This document shows, one piece after another, positions 1 through 8,764 of a stretch of 25,000 bases of DNA; the first letter of the stretch is position 1; every line of letters begins with the position of its first letter. Origin of the DNA: Pelotomaculum sp. (GTDB lineage: Bacteria; Bacillota; Desulfotomaculia; Desulfotomaculales; Pelotomaculaceae); contig JALHFC010000015.1 in assembly GCA_022839445.1 (NCBI GenBank), positions 1 to 25,000 on the forward strand, read 5' to 3'. A program made the translations under genes and the position numbers. The notes beneath the pieces were generated by a model. That model saw only the letters and a list, made by a program, of their open reading frames with translations. It had not been told where the DNA came from and searched no databases.

Positions 1-143
1 CCCTCAACAGGAGGCGCCGCCAAGCGTATTTTCACGGCGTCTTTATAAAGGCCGGCCAACTGGTCCTTAGACGCCCGTGGCAACACCCTTACCTTAAAGG
101 AAACACCCCCGCCCTCTTCCCTAATGCTAAGCAACGCGTTCAA
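1..143 (-). CDS. DUF167 / YggU family protein, partial (N-terminal part)
   Basis: The reverse strand reads about 47 codons before the left edge. They include KVRVLPRASKDQLAG and end in AAPPVE, the conserved start of the small DUF167 (YggU) family, which is usually about 95-100 residues long; its function is not established. The C-terminal half lies outside the window. The TTG at 143 overlaps the TGA of the DUF2889 gene in a TTGA, suggesting translational coupling. A second in-frame TTG at 134 sits at a better distance from the G-rich stretch that could serve as ribosome binding site, so the start is uncertain by three codons. DUF167 genes commonly sit near yggT, sepF and divIVA, as here. Confidence 0.8.
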   Translation of the reverse strand, partial: MNALLSIREEGGGVSFKVRVLPRASKDQLAGLYKDAVKIRLAAPPVE

Positions 144-888
144 GCCCCCACATTATTAAATCTAAAGCCGGATCTTGCAATTGTTTTTTCCATATCGCTT
201 AACAGGTTTACCAGGTGCTCGCAACCTTGGGCGCCGCCAATAATTCTTGCAATTTCCCTCTTGTGGCAGCCTGGAAAAACAGCACCGGAAAATCGTTTCA
301 ACAAAGAAATGTTTTCAAAACATACCACGTCCGGCGCCCGCAAAAAACTTCCTGTACAACCGGTGACCTGACCTTCCCTGTCTAAATCCATAGTAACACT
401 TATTTCATGATAAGTGTCGCTTAAAATACCGGTTGCTCTTACACCGCCGGGCTGCTTGTATATCGAACAGGTTTTAGAACGGTTGAAGTAATTGTCACCC
501 GGACGAATTTTGGCAATGTACTCCGGCCACCTGAGGGAGATGCGGTTTAAGTTGCTGTAATAACGGCAGGAGTCCAGGTACGACCTTTCCCAATACTCAC
601 CATACGCTTCCGGTGTCGGGTAGCCCCGCTCTTTGTATAAAAAAGTTTCCGCCTGGATAATGCCCCTGACACACTCCGCCAGCAATCCTCTGACAAGCTC
701 GCCGGGCTTACCTTCCACCGCCCGGCGCAAAAAGGATCCGGCATTAAAATAAGCCGTTACCCCAATTAGCCCGGGGACTGTACCGCTGCCGTTCAATCTG
801 TTCCAATCAGGACAGTTTCGCCAACCAGGTCCGCCGCGTGAGTGTCCTTGACCGAGCAAAACCAATTATTTTGATGAATTAATTCCAC
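140..888 (-). pseudogene. DUF2889 family protein, interrupted near the N-terminus
   Basis: The long open frame (about 140-796) carries a DUF2889 domain in its C-terminal half: RSKTC, GILSDTYHEIS and GAQGCEHLVNLL. Function is unknown. The frame can be opened only from a TTG at 865 that follows a stop codon and has no Shine-Dalgarno, and its first 23 or so residues do not look like protein. A second frame starts at GTG 888, ten bases after a good AAGGAG (899-904). It encodes 31 residues, ending GETVLIGTD, before a TGA at 793-795. The two frames together look like one gene with a frameshift near 793-800. The N-terminal half resembles the C-terminal DUF2889 half (CSV...LIGTD against CSI...LSDTY), suggesting a duplicated domain that lost about 25 residues at the break. 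It overlaps the next gene by TTGA and is separated from divIVA by a hairpin. Confidence 0.65.
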
Positions 889-926
889 CTATCCGACACT
901 CCTTAAAAATAACTCTATAATAACGA

Positions 927-948
927 GAAGGCGCCACCAGCCGCCTTC
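927..948 (-). terminator. Hairpin downstream of divIVA
   Basis: A perfect 7-bp stem (GAAGGCG / CGCCTTC) with an 8-base loop lies 30 bases after the divIVA stop. On the minus strand it is followed by the moderately T-rich TCGTTATTATAG. It could be a weak or partial terminator between divIVA and the DUF2889 gene. The poor U-tract makes readthrough likely. Confidence 0.4.
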
Positions 949-977
949 ACAAAAACAACCTTTGGACTTTTTTTGGG

Positions 978-1526
978 CTACGCCGGCTCATCATCTACTT
1001 CCCCCGGCGCCTGGTCCCTGTCTTCCTCACCGTCCAAGAGTTTAAGCTGGGCTTCCAGAAAAGAGCGGAAACGTGTCCTAAAGACCTGCGCTTCCCTTTC
1101 TAGCCTATGATATCCTTCTAGAACATGGCTAACTTTGCCCTCGGCCGTAGAAATCATTTCGGCGGCACGCCGCTCTGCCTCCTGCAACAGCGCCGCTGCC
1201 TCCTGTTCCGCTTCCCGCGCCAACTGGTCGGCTTCAATCCGGGTCTTGTCGAGAAGCAAGTTGGCTTCCTTTTCCGTATTTCGCCGTAGCTCATCGGCAT
1301 TTTTCTGGGCCATGACCATAGTATTTTTCAACACTTCTTCTATTTCCCGGTAGCGAGATGTACTCTTTTCCGCCAGTGCTAGTTTCTCCTTGAGTTCCTG
1401 GTTTTCCCTGAATAAATTTTCATAATCCTGGGTAACCCGGTCAAGAAAAGAGTCTACTTCTTGCTCACTATAACCGCGAAAAACATGGCGAAATTCTATT
1501 TTTTGAATGTCTAGTGGTGTTAGCAC
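978..1526 (-). CDS. divIVA: DivIVA-domain cell division / polarity protein
   Basis: 182 residues. The N-terminus contains the DivIVA signature LTPLDIQKIEF and FRGYSEQEVDSFLDRV, with F16 and R17 in the position of the membrane-inserting residues of Bacillus DivIVA. Residues about 30-165 are a continuous, charged coiled coil, and the tail is short and acidic. DivIVA binds negatively curved membrane at septa and poles and recruits Min or sporulation partners. The start is GTG 1526 behind GAGGTGAAGAGATA; no upstream start fits better. It follows the YggT gene by about 30 bases in the same operon, an arrangement conserved in many Firmicutes (sepF-yggT-divIVA). Confidence 0.95.
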   Translation of the reverse strand: MLTPLDIQKIEFRHVFRGYSEQEVDSFLDRVTQDYENLFRENQELKEKLALAEKSTSRYREIEEVLKNTMVMAQKNADELRRNTEKEANLLLDKTRIEADQLAREAEQEAAALLQEAERRAAEMISTAEGKVSHVLEGYHRLEREAQVFRTRFRSFLEAQLKLLDGEEDRDQAPGEVDDEPA

Positions 1527-1555
1527 TATCTCTTCACCTCGGACCGGTATAGAAA

Positions 1556-1849
1556 TTAAAAATGTAGACCATAAAAAATGTTTACCAGTAGCCTAACAAT
1601 AACCCATTGTAAAATCTGCAACACAAAAACAGCAATAATAGGGGAGAAATCAATCTGCCCCAGGGGAGGAACAATCCGCCTGAAAAGCCGCAGAAAGGGC
1701 TCGGTAACTTCATAAATAAAACGGATCAGCGGCTGATAAGGGTTGTGCCGGATCCAGGAAAGTAGGATCCTGATAATAACAAGCCATGTATATACCTGAA
1801 AAGCTACATTAACGGCTGTGATAATAATGCTGCTCAAGTCACATTGCAC
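1556..1849 (-). CDS. YggT family membrane protein
   Basis: 97 residues with two hydrophobic segments (about 8-28 and 68-92) flanking the family's conserved loop, including SWIRHNPYQP and TEPFLRLFRRIVPP. This is the YggT/YlmG family of small integral membrane proteins, genetically associated with the division cluster in Gram-positives; its biochemical role is not settled. The start is GTG 1849, five bases after an AAGGG-type site; an ATG five bases further on is out of frame. It lies 16 bases after proC and about 30 bases before divIVA, so all three are probably co-transcribed. Confidence 0.9.
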   Translation of the reverse strand: MQCDLSSIIITAVNVAFQVYTWLVIIRILLSWIRHNPYQPLIRFIYEVTEPFLRLFRRIVPPLGQIDFSPIIAVFVLQILQWVIVRLLVNIFYGLHF

Positions 1850-1865
1850 CCCCGCCCTTCATTTT

Positions 1866-2681
1866 TTAACCGGACAACTCGCTTGATCGCCTGGCAGCAG
1901 CATCTACCGCCTTGATCAGCAACGCTTTTAAGGCGCCTTCTTCTAGAACAAACAGACCGGCTGCGGTGGTGCCTCCCGGAGTGGTTACCATGTCTTTTAA
2001 CTTGCCGGGGTGCTCTCCAGTTTCTAGGAGCATTTTCGCCGCCCCCAGCATAGTCTGGGTGATTAAAACCGTTGCCTCCCCCCTGGGCAGGCCGAGACGC
2101 ACCGCCCCGTCTATCAGTCCTTCCAGGACCATGTACATATAAGCCGGACCGCTGCCGCTCAAGCCCGTCACGCAATCCAACAGCGTTTCAGGCGCCTCTA
2201 CCGCCTTCCCAGCCGCAGCGAAAATAGCCATTGCTTTTTGAATACTTTCCTTGCCTGCAAATTCCCCCGCGCTCACAGCGCTAGCCCCTTCCCCAACCAG
2301 GCAGGGCATATTTGGCATCACCCGCACCACCGGAACGGGGCCATCCAGGTAGGATTCAATGAGTTTAGTCGGGATACCGGCCGCTATGGAAATAAAGATC
2401 TGTTCCGGCCGGACTGCCGGGGCTATTTCCTGTAATAGGGAAGTTACCGCATGAGGTTTAACGGCTATTACAACAATACCTGCATCTTTTACAACAGCAC
2501 CGTTATCAGCCGCGGTGCGGACCCCTAATTTTTGACTTAGGTATTCCAGGCGTTTTGTATTGATATCGCTTACAGATATGGCCGGGGGCGCCACAAGGCC
2601 TGCGCGGAGCAAACCGGTAATAATTGCTTCGCCCATGGCCCCTCCGCCCAGAAGACCTATTTTTTGCCCTTTCAAAGGCAT
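1866..2681 (-). CDS. proC: Pyrroline-5-carboxylate reductase
   Basis: 271 residues, the normal length for ProC. It catalyses the last step of proline synthesis, NAD(P)H-dependent reduction of pyrroline-5-carboxylate, in the cytoplasm. The N-terminus has the Rossmann nucleotide-binding motif IGLLGGGAMGEAI (residues 8-20), followed by VVIAVKPHAV. The C-terminal dimerisation and catalytic domain carries the signatures LSGSGPAYMYMVLEGL and TTPGGTTAAGL. The start is ATG 2681 after AAAGGGGTG. It sits between sepF and the YggT gene with short gaps; proC in this division cluster is common in Firmicutes and does not imply a division role. Confidence 0.96.
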   Translation of the reverse strand: MPLKGQKIGLLGGGAMGEAIITGLLRAGLVAPPAISVSDINTKRLEYLSQKLGVRTAADNGAVVKDAGIVVIAVKPHAVTSLLQEIAPAVRPEQIFISIAAGIPTKLIESYLDGPVPVVRVMPNMPCLVGEGASAVSAGEFAGKESIQKAMAIFAAAGKAVEAPETLLDCVTGLSGSGPAYMYMVLEGLIDGAVRLGLPRGEATVLITQTMLGAAKMLLETGEHPGKLKDMVTTPGGTTAAGLFVLEEGALKALLIKAVDAAARRSSELSG

Positions 2682-2704
2682 TGTGTCACCCCTTTAATAA
2701 CATA

Positions 2705-3166
2705 CTACAGACGCATTTTTAAAAACATGCTTTTTTCCCTGTTTTGATCTTTACAATCGGTGGATATATCCATATTACTCGGCACAAACAGGAAAATGCC
2801 GTTTCCAACTTTTTGCTGGCGCCCATTTAAAGCATAAGTGGCGCCACTGACAAAGTCAAGTATCCGTTTGGCTAGATCCGATTCCGCCTGCTCCAGGTTG
2901 ACAATTACCGGACGCCTGTTTTTGAGATTCTCCGCAATTCCCTCAGCCTCGTCATAAATCCTAGGCTCAACTACAACCACTTTCACTTGGCGCTGGGAGT
3001 GCATACTAATTACGTTGCTTTTATCTCTTTCCTTGCCCTTTTTCTTTTGCCACGGCTGTTCCTCTTGCACTCTTTCATGGCTTCGTAACTTTTCTTCCTC
3101 TTCTTCAATAGCCTCCTCCTCAAAACCCATAAAGCCGAGAACCTTTTCCACCAGTTTCAAAGCCAT
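2705..3166 (-). CDS. sepF: Cell division protein SepF
   Basis: About 153 residues. The first 15 form an amphipathic, membrane-binding helix (MALKLVEKVLGFMGF). A charged acidic/basic linker follows (about 16-58), and then the SepF core (about 60-140) with VVVEPRIYDEAEGIAENL, RPVIVNLEQ and FVSGATYALNG. SepF bundles FtsZ filaments and tethers them to the membrane alongside FtsA. A GTG directly upstream (3169) is also in frame, but the AGAGG site is only about four bases from it and seven from ATG 3166, so the ATG is preferred. It lies between yggS and proC in one operon. Confidence 0.93.
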   Translation of the reverse strand: MALKLVEKVLGFMGFEEEAIEEEEEKLRSHERVQEEQPWQKKKGKERDKSNVISMHSQRQVKVVVVEPRIYDEAEGIAENLKNRRPVIVNLEQAESDLAKRILDFVSGATYALNGRQQKVGNGIFLFVPSNMDISTDCKDQNREKSMFLKMRL

Positions 3167-3190
3167 CACCGAACCTCTCTAAAATTAATT

Positions 3191-3889
3191 TTACCTTTTA
3201 CAAACCCGGTCATGCGCCGGGCTTGATAAATTACGCTGCCTAAACAAAGCCGTTCCCAGCCGGATAATGTTGGCGCCTTCCTCCAAGGCAACTTCAAAAT
3301 CCCCGGACATTCCCATGGAGAGGCTTTCTAACTTCAAGCGCAGGGCTAGCTTCCTTAACTGTCTGAACACCGGCCGCGTTTGCTCCGGATCTTCACACCA
3401 GGGGGCAATAGTCATCAGCCCGCAAACATGAAGACCGGTCAGCCGGCCCGCTTCCTCAACAAAATCCTTTACCTCAGCAGGGGAAAGACCGCTTTTTGCT
3501 TCTTCCCCGGCCACATTTACCTGCACCAGGACACGTGTTACAATACCGGCCTCACATGACGCCCTGTGCAGCACCCGGGCCAGCGACCAGCGGTCCAGTG
3601 AATGAATCAAGCTGACTTTGCCCACTATCTTTTTTACCTTATTGGTCTGCAGGCGCCCGATGAAATGCCACTCCAGATTAGAAGGAAGCAGGGAATATTT
3701 TCCTAGAAACTCCTGCGCCCTGTTTTCCCCCAAACAAGTGATCCCACAAGCAACAGCCTCTTTGATCGCGTCAACCGGTACGGTCTTTGTCACAGCCACC
3801 AGCTTTATATCCCCTGGATTACGACCGGCACGGTGGGCCGCAGCATAAATACGCTCCCTCACCTGACCTAGGTTTTCCAGGATGTCCAA
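3191..3889 (-). CDS. yggS: YggS/YlmE family PLP homeostasis protein
   Basis: 232 residues of the alanine-racemase-like TIM-barrel family (PLPBP), which binds pyridoxal phosphate without known enzymatic activity and balances vitamin B6 pools. K35 in LVAVTKTV is the expected PLP lysine. Other family blocks are LGENRAQEF, EWHFIGRLQTNK, and near the C-terminus SMGMSGDFEVALEEGANIIRLGT. The start is TTG 3887-3889, nine bases after a GGCGGTG site. It is the first gene of the sepF-proC-yggT-divIVA run and is preceded by a 246-base gap, so it probably carries the operon promoter. The order yggS-sepF-yggT-divIVA is widely conserved in Firmicutes. Confidence 0.94.
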   Translation of the reverse strand: MDILENLGQVRERIYAAAHRAGRNPGDIKLVAVTKTVPVDAIKEAVACGITCLGENRAQEFLGKYSLLPSNLEWHFIGRLQTNKVKKIVGKVSLIHSLDRWSLARVLHRASCEAGIVTRVLVQVNVAGEEAKSGLSPAEVKDFVEEAGRLTGLHVCGLMTIAPWCEDPEQTRPVFRQLRKLALRLKLESLSMGMSGDFEVALEEGANIIRLGTALFRQRNLSSPAHDRVCKR

Positions 3890-4135
3890 GCTATAAACAC
3901 CGCCTTTATTTACCCTTCAAGATTGCCGTCAACCTTCTCTCAGAATATACACGCAACAAACCCTACATAAACCTTTACCCGGGTTTTACTGTTAAATGTT
4001 AGCTATTCGACGGCTTTGGCATCAATTCCTGCGCAAAAAGCTCTTGTATGTATGTTTTTTTAAGAAAACATTGCTCTTTAGTCATAATTGACTTCTGAAA
4101 TTGATCCGGTTTATTAATATGCCGGGCAAAAATAA

Positions 4136-5539
4136 TTACCTGGGGTTTAACCCGGCGTCCGGCCCACCTAAAGGCAGCGAAAAGGAAAAAGTGCTGCCTT
4201 TGCCTATCTTGCTCTCCACCTGCACCTTACCCTGGTGGACATCAATGATATGTTTAACAATAGCAAGGCCCAGACCGGTACCCCCCAATTCCCGCGAGCG
4301 AGCCTTGTCAACGCGGTAAAAGCGCTCGAACAACCTGGACAAATTTTCCGGCGAAATGCCCATACCGTTGTCTTGGACATCCACTTTTAGTTCTCCATGT
4401 TCAAAAACGGCGCCGACGCGGATTTGCCCCCCGGGTTCGGTATAGTTGAAAGCATTGTCAATCAAGTTAATAAAAACCTGTCTAATCATATCGGGATCAC
4501 CCTGTATGGCCGGCAGATCGTCCGCAATTTCAATTTTTAAGGCAACATTTTTCTCCTTAGCGCGATGTTTGAACATTTCCGCCGTCCGTTTGATCAAATC
4601 ACCTATTTCTACATGTTGCCGGTTTAGTACAAATTTCGGGTCTTCTATCCTGGAGAGGTTTAACAATTCATCTATTAACCTTGATAGCCGTGTGGTTTCG
4701 TGGTTAATAATTTCAAGAAACTGCCTGGCCACTTTTGGATCTTCGGCAGCCCCGTCCAGAAGCGTTTCTGCAAAACCCCTAATAGATGTCAGGGGTGTGC
4801 GTAACTCATGAGATACATTGGCCACAAACTCGCTGCGCATTTCTTCGAGCATTTTCTTTTCAGTGATATTTCTAAGCAGGGCCAGCACACCGCCACGGTC
4901 CTCACCGGCATCTTGTAAAGGTATAACATGCACACGATAGATACGCGGGTCCGGCGCCATTATTTGAATTTGCTTTTTAATTGATTTGCCGGTTTCAAGG
5001 GACTGGTGCAGCAGTTTTTCCAGCTCACAATCCCGTATTACCCGCAGTATGCTTTTCCCCCTGCTGGCCTCCATAGTGATCCTGAAAATGTTTTCTACCA
5101 CCGTGTTGATTAATACTACCCGGCCCCAGCTATCCATGGCGATAACACCGTCAGACATGCTGTTTAATATAGCTTGAATCCTACTTTTTTCTAAATGGTA
5201 ATCGTCCATGTTGTTTTTTAACCGCCTGGCCATGTAATTAATGGAACGGGCCAGGTCACCAATTTCGTCCTGGGCCAAGACCGGTATTTCCTGGTCCAGG
5301 TTTCCGGCAGCCATGTCTTGCGCAATTGTAGCCACTTCCTTTAAGGGGCTGACTAAACGGTTATAAAGGATCAAAGCCGGCATGGCCGAAAAGGTAAAGG
5401 CCAGCGCGCCTACCTCCCAGAGGTTCAGAAAACCGTAATTGTAAAGCAGGGCCAATACCAGGAAAATAACAAAAAGAAAGAAGTAGCTGGCCACCGGTCT
5501 CCAGCCGATGTTCCTTAGTGTCCTTAAAACAATTGTCAT
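4136..5539 (-). CDS. PhoR/WalK-type sensor histidine kinase
   Basis: 467 residues. Two membrane segments (about 16-34 and 41-59) are separated by only about six residues, so there is essentially no extracellular sensor domain. Then come HAMP (about 58-112), PAS (about 118-230), HisKA with the phospho-acceptor H244 in VSHELRTPLTSIRG, and HATPase_c with N-box NLIDNAFNYT (358-367), G1 DNGMGI (390-395) and G2 GGTGLGLAI (419-427). It autophosphorylates and passes phosphate to the response regulator encoded just upstream, overlapping it by four bases (ATGA), which indicates translational coupling. The architecture is PhoR-like, but nothing in the window links it to phosphate, so the stimulus is left open. 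Confidence 0.95.
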   Translation of the reverse strand: MTIVLRTLRNIGWRPVASYFFLFVIFLVLALLYNYGFLNLWEVGALAFTFSAMPALILYNRLVSPLKEVATIAQDMAAGNLDQEIPVLAQDEIGDLARSINYMARRLKNNMDDYHLEKSRIQAILNSMSDGVIAMDSWGRVVLINTVVENIFRITMEASRGKSILRVIRDCELEKLLHQSLETGKSIKKQIQIMAPDPRIYRVHVIPLQDAGEDRGGVLALLRNITEKKMLEEMRSEFVANVSHELRTPLTSIRGFAETLLDGAAEDPKVARQFLEIINHETTRLSRLIDELLNLSRIEDPKFVLNRQHVEIGDLIKRTAEMFKHRAKEKNVALKIEIADDLPAIQGDPDMIRQVFINLIDNAFNYTEPGGQIRVGAVFEHGELKVDVQDNGMGISPENLSRLFERFYRVDKARSRELGGTGLGLAIVKHIIDVHQGKVQVESKIGKGSTFSFSLPLGGPDAGLNPR

Positions 5540-6246
5540 TCCCGGTCCCCCTTAAAGCGGTAACCCACCCCGCGCACAGTTTCAATAAGCTCTGTGCTGT
5601 CCGGCCGGGAACCGAGCTTCTGCCGGATGTGCCGGATATGGACATCGATGGTGCGGGAGTCGCCGGCGTAATCATATCCCCAAACCTGTTCTAACAGCTG
5701 ATCACGCGTGAGAACCTTGCCCTGACGGCAGGCTAAATAACGCAAAAGCTCAAACTCTTTCAACGTTAAATCCTGCTTTACTCCATCAAAATAAACAGCA
5801 TACTTTTCTCCGTCAATGAGCAATCGCCCGAGTTCAAGTCTTTGCGGCATAGCCTCTTTTTCACGGAATTCTCCAGGCTGAAATCTACGGAAGCGGGCTT
5901 TAATCCGGGCCACCAACTCCCTTGGGCTGAAAGGCTTTGTAACATAATCGTCGGCGCCCATTTCCAGCCCCAGCACACGATCCATTTCCTCAGCCCTGGC
6001 GCTGAGCATAATAATGGGAATGTTTCTTGTCGTTGGATCTAAATGCAGTTCCCGGCATACTTCCAGGCCGTTCATGCCGGGTAGCATTACGTCAAGCACA
6101 ATTAAATCCGGGGACTCCTGCCGCGCCAACTCCAGACCGTGGGCGCCGTCCGTGGCTGTCAATACCTCAAATCCCTCCCGCTCCAGGTTAAAGCGCATCA
6201 ATTCCAGGATATTTTTTTCGTCATCCACTACCAGTATCCTGGGCAT
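5536..6246 (-). CDS. OmpR/PhoB-family response regulator
   Basis: 236 residues. The receiver domain (about 3-115) has the acidic pair D8/D9, phospho-acceptor D52 in VLDVMLPGMNG, S82 and K104 in ADDYVTKPFS. The winged-helix DNA-binding domain (about 137-232) has LTLKEFELLRYL and SRTIDVHIRHIRQKLG. It is a transcription factor activated by its cognate kinase, whose ATG overlaps its TGA. The ATG start follows AAAGGGTGACGGAGG. It lies 25 bases after pgeF and probably shares its transcript. By family it is PhoP/PhoB/WalR-like; the target genes cannot be told from here. Confidence 0.95.
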   Translation of the reverse strand: MPRILVVDDEKNILELMRFNLEREGFEVLTATDGAHGLELARQESPDLIVLDVMLPGMNGLEVCRELHLDPTTRNIPIIMLSARAEEMDRVLGLEMGADDYVTKPFSPRELVARIKARFRRFQPGEFREKEAMPQRLELGRLLIDGEKYAVYFDGVKQDLTLKEFELLRYLACRQGKVLTRDQLLEQVWGYDYAGDSRTIDVHIRHIRQKLGSRPDSTELIETVRGVGYRFKGDRE

Positions 6247-6271
6247 CCTCCGTCACCCTTTCGGCAGATTT

Positions 6272-7084
6272 TTACTTGAGCATAATAAATGATGCCATCC
6301 TGCCCGCCGTGCCGCCCTGAGCACGGTACGAAAAAAACAAGTCGTTGCGGCAGGAAGTACATATACGGGCCGTAATAATGTTTTTATCCTGCAAGCCGGC
6401 CTCCAGGAGCGTGTGGCGGTTGGCCTCCCATAAGTCCAACCGCCATTTCCCCGGTGAAGCGGCGCGGGTCAACTCCCTCCAACCCAAAAAACTTTTGCGC
6501 AGCGGACCGATCACATGGCCGTCGACCTCATAGCAACACGGCCCGATGGATGGCCCTATACCCGCCAGGCAATCTTTGGGGTCGGTACCATAGACCTCAG
6601 TCATTTTTTTTACAACTTTTTGGCTTATTTTAAGGACGGTACCTTTCCACCCGGCATGAGCCAGGGCGACAACCTTGCGCACGGGATCTAAAAGAAATAC
6701 CGGAACACAATCGGCATAATAACTTGACAGCGGCACCCCCGTATCTCCGGTAACCAGCGCGTCCTGATCAGGCAGTGAATCTTCATCGGACAAGGCGCCC
6801 CTTCCCCTGTCGCATTCACCCACAACCCCGATCCCGCTGCCGTGGACCTGCCGGCCCGCAACCAGGCAAGCCGGGTTTATTCCCAGCGCCCCGCAGGCCA
6901 GGGCCCGGTTAACCCGCACACTTAAAGCCGTGTCCCCAACATGAAAGGCCATGTTCAAGCTGGAAAATGGTCCGGTGCTTACACCACCGGAGCGGGTAGT
7001 AAAGGCATGGACCACAGCGCCGGAAGCCTCAAAATGAGAAAATATATATACCTTAAAATCGCCTTTGCGGGCGGCTACAAGCAA
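6272..7084 (-). CDS. pgeF: PgeF (YfiH/laccase-domain) peptidoglycan editing factor
   Basis: 270 residues, matching the YfiH family. The metal-binding residues are present: H81 in GRQVHGSG, C126 in YYADCVPVF and H143 in ALAHAGWKG, with the later block IGPSIGPCCYEV. In E. coli, PgeF hydrolyses misincorporated L-Ser peptidoglycan precursors; other members act as adenosine or purine nucleoside phosphorylases, so the exact substrate here is open. The start is TTG 7084, eight bases after AGAGGT, which lies in the 16-base gap following the nuclease gene. It belongs to the nuclease-pgeF-response regulator-kinase operon. YfiH genes often sit near division clusters in Gram-positives. Confidence 0.93.
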   Translation of the reverse strand: MLVAARKGDFKVYIFSHFEASGAVVHAFTTRSGGVSTGPFSSLNMAFHVGDTALSVRVNRALACGALGINPACLVAGRQVHGSGIGVVGECDRGRGALSDEDSLPDQDALVTGDTGVPLSSYYADCVPVFLLDPVRKVVALAHAGWKGTVLKISQKVVKKMTEVYGTDPKDCLAGIGPSIGPCCYEVDGHVIGPLRKSFLGWRELTRAASPGKWRLDLWEANRHTLLEAGLQDKNIITARICTSCRNDLFFSYRAQGGTAGRMASFIMLK

Positions 7085-7100
7085 TTATCAATACCTCTTT

Positions 7101-8672
7101 TCACTGGCCGGCGGCCTTATTCAATCCCCGGTCAACAGTGCTTTCCAATTCAGCCAGGAGACGCAGGATTTCCCCGCGGCGCTCCGCACTCGTACCAGTC
7201 CTCAAAAGACCCTCGATTTTTTCCGTCAAAGAAATGTACGCTGACCTGATGGGATCTGCCGGCTCCGCGGCAGTAGTGGGCATAACCAGGTCCACTGTCT
7301 GGCGCAACTTAGGAACAGTGACGCCGGCGCCCAGTTCCGACCTTAGCAAAGCGGCCAGGGTATGGAGGGACTCCGGCTCACCATGCACTAAAAATATCTC
7401 CCTGGGCAAACTGGTAAAATTCTTAACCCACCCCACCAAGCCCGCCTGATCGGCATGAGCTGAATAACCCTCTATAAACCGGATGTCGGCTTTTACTGCA
7501 ATTTCGTCACCTAAAATACGGACCGATTTCGCCCCGTCCAGGATCAACCTGCCCAACGAGCCTTGCGCCTGGTAGCCTACAAAAAGCACCGTGCTTTCCG
7601 GCCGCCACAAGTTGTATTTAAGGTGATGCCTGATCCGCCCCGCCTCGCACATACCGCTGGCTGAAATAATGACGGCCCTGTCAATGCTGTTCAAAGCCCT
7701 GGACTCTTCTACCGACCGCGTAAATTTTATCCCCGGCGCCCTAAATAGATTATCTCTTTTTTTAATCAGGTCGGTAGTCTCCCGGTCGAATACATCCCGG
7801 TGCTCCCAGAAGACAGCGGTAGCCGCCGTGGCCAGCGGGCTGTCTATATAAACTTGCATGGGAGGCATCCTACCTGCTTCCATCAACAAGTACAGGTGGT
7901 AAATCAAGTCCTGCGTGCGCTCGACTGCAAAAGCCGGTATAATTAAATTGCCGCCTTTTTGGTAAGTGTCCCGGATCGCGTCGTATAATAATTCCATTTC
8001 CCCCTTCTGCTGATCATGCAGGCGTGACCCATATGTAGATTCCATGATCACATAATCCGCTTGGTCAATACTGGAAGGATCTTTCACTATAGGCATGTCC
8101 ATATTACCAATATCCCCTGAAAAAACCAGTTTTACTTCCGATTCATTTTCACGCACCCAAAGTTCAATCATCGCTGATCCAAGAATATGTCCGGCGTCAA
8201 CAAAACGAGCCCGTATATCCGGCGTAATTTGCACAATTTCATCATACATTACCGGTTTAAAATGCGAAAGACTTCTATAAGCATCGTCGACCGTGTAAAT
8301 CGGTTCAATCATCGATTGCCCGGCACGGCGGTTTTTGCGGTTTTTGCGCTCGACCTCCATCTCCTGAATAAAACCACTGTCCGGTAACAATACCTCGCAC
8401 AACTCTACGGTAGGCGCAGTCGCGATGACCTTGCCTTTATAACCATGCTTTACTAGTTTTGGAATCAAACCGCTATGATCAATGTGGGCATGAGTAAGCA
8501 AAACATGATCCACGCTGCTTGGCGGCACTTGAAAATTACCGTAGTTGTACTCCCTTATTTCTTTTGGCCCCTGATACATTCCGCATTCAATCATAATCCG
8601 CGCATTAACAGTGTCTAGTAGAAAACATGAACCGGTCACAATCCCGGCTGCTCCCAAAAATTGCAGCTTCAT
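7101..8672 (-). CDS. Metallo-beta-lactamase fold, beta-CASP RNA nuclease-like protein
   Basis: 523 residues. The metallo-beta-lactamase core has the zinc motif HAHIDHSG (H61, H63, D65, H66), the downstream metal residues in DAGHILGSA and FSGDIG, then a beta-CASP insertion (about 235-370) and the RNA-specificity block YSAHADQAGL with LVHGEPES. This is the CPSF73/Ysh1-like branch rather than RNase J. Such bacterial proteins are predicted endo- or exoribonucleases, but substrates are mostly unknown. A C-terminal tail of about 55 residues beyond the catalytic fold is helical and charged. The ATG start follows AAGGGGGATACTTA. It is the first gene of its operon and divergent from the zinc-ribbon gene. 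Confidence 0.92.
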   Translation of the reverse strand: MKLQFLGAAGIVTGSCFLLDTVNARIMIECGMYQGPKEIREYNYGNFQVPPSSVDHVLLTHAHIDHSGLIPKLVKHGYKGKVIATAPTVELCEVLLPDSGFIQEMEVERKNRKNRRAGQSMIEPIYTVDDAYRSLSHFKPVMYDEIVQITPDIRARFVDAGHILGSAMIELWVRENESEVKLVFSGDIGNMDMPIVKDPSSIDQADYVIMESTYGSRLHDQQKGEMELLYDAIRDTYQKGGNLIIPAFAVERTQDLIYHLYLLMEAGRMPPMQVYIDSPLATAATAVFWEHRDVFDRETTDLIKKRDNLFRAPGIKFTRSVEESRALNSIDRAVIISASGMCEAGRIRHHLKYNLWRPESTVLFVGYQAQGSLGRLILDGAKSVRILGDEIAVKADIRFIEGYSAHADQAGLVGWVKNFTSLPREIFLVHGEPESLHTLAALLRSELGAGVTVPKLRQTVDLVMPTTAAEPADPIRSAYISLTEKIEGLLRTGTSAERRGEILRLLAELESTVDRGLNKAAGQ

Positions 8673-8764
8673 TAAGTATCCCCCTTACCAAACCCATCTA
8701 ATAAAAATAATTCCCTCCGGACTACTTGAAATCCTTTTTTGTCGGATAAAAATGCTGTCATCAC

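Noticed and set aside
4019..4100. TGTTTT/AAAACA inverted repeat near 4050-4067 as a terminator
   Set aside because: The AT-only stem is too weak and no U-tract follows in the sense of the kinase gene.
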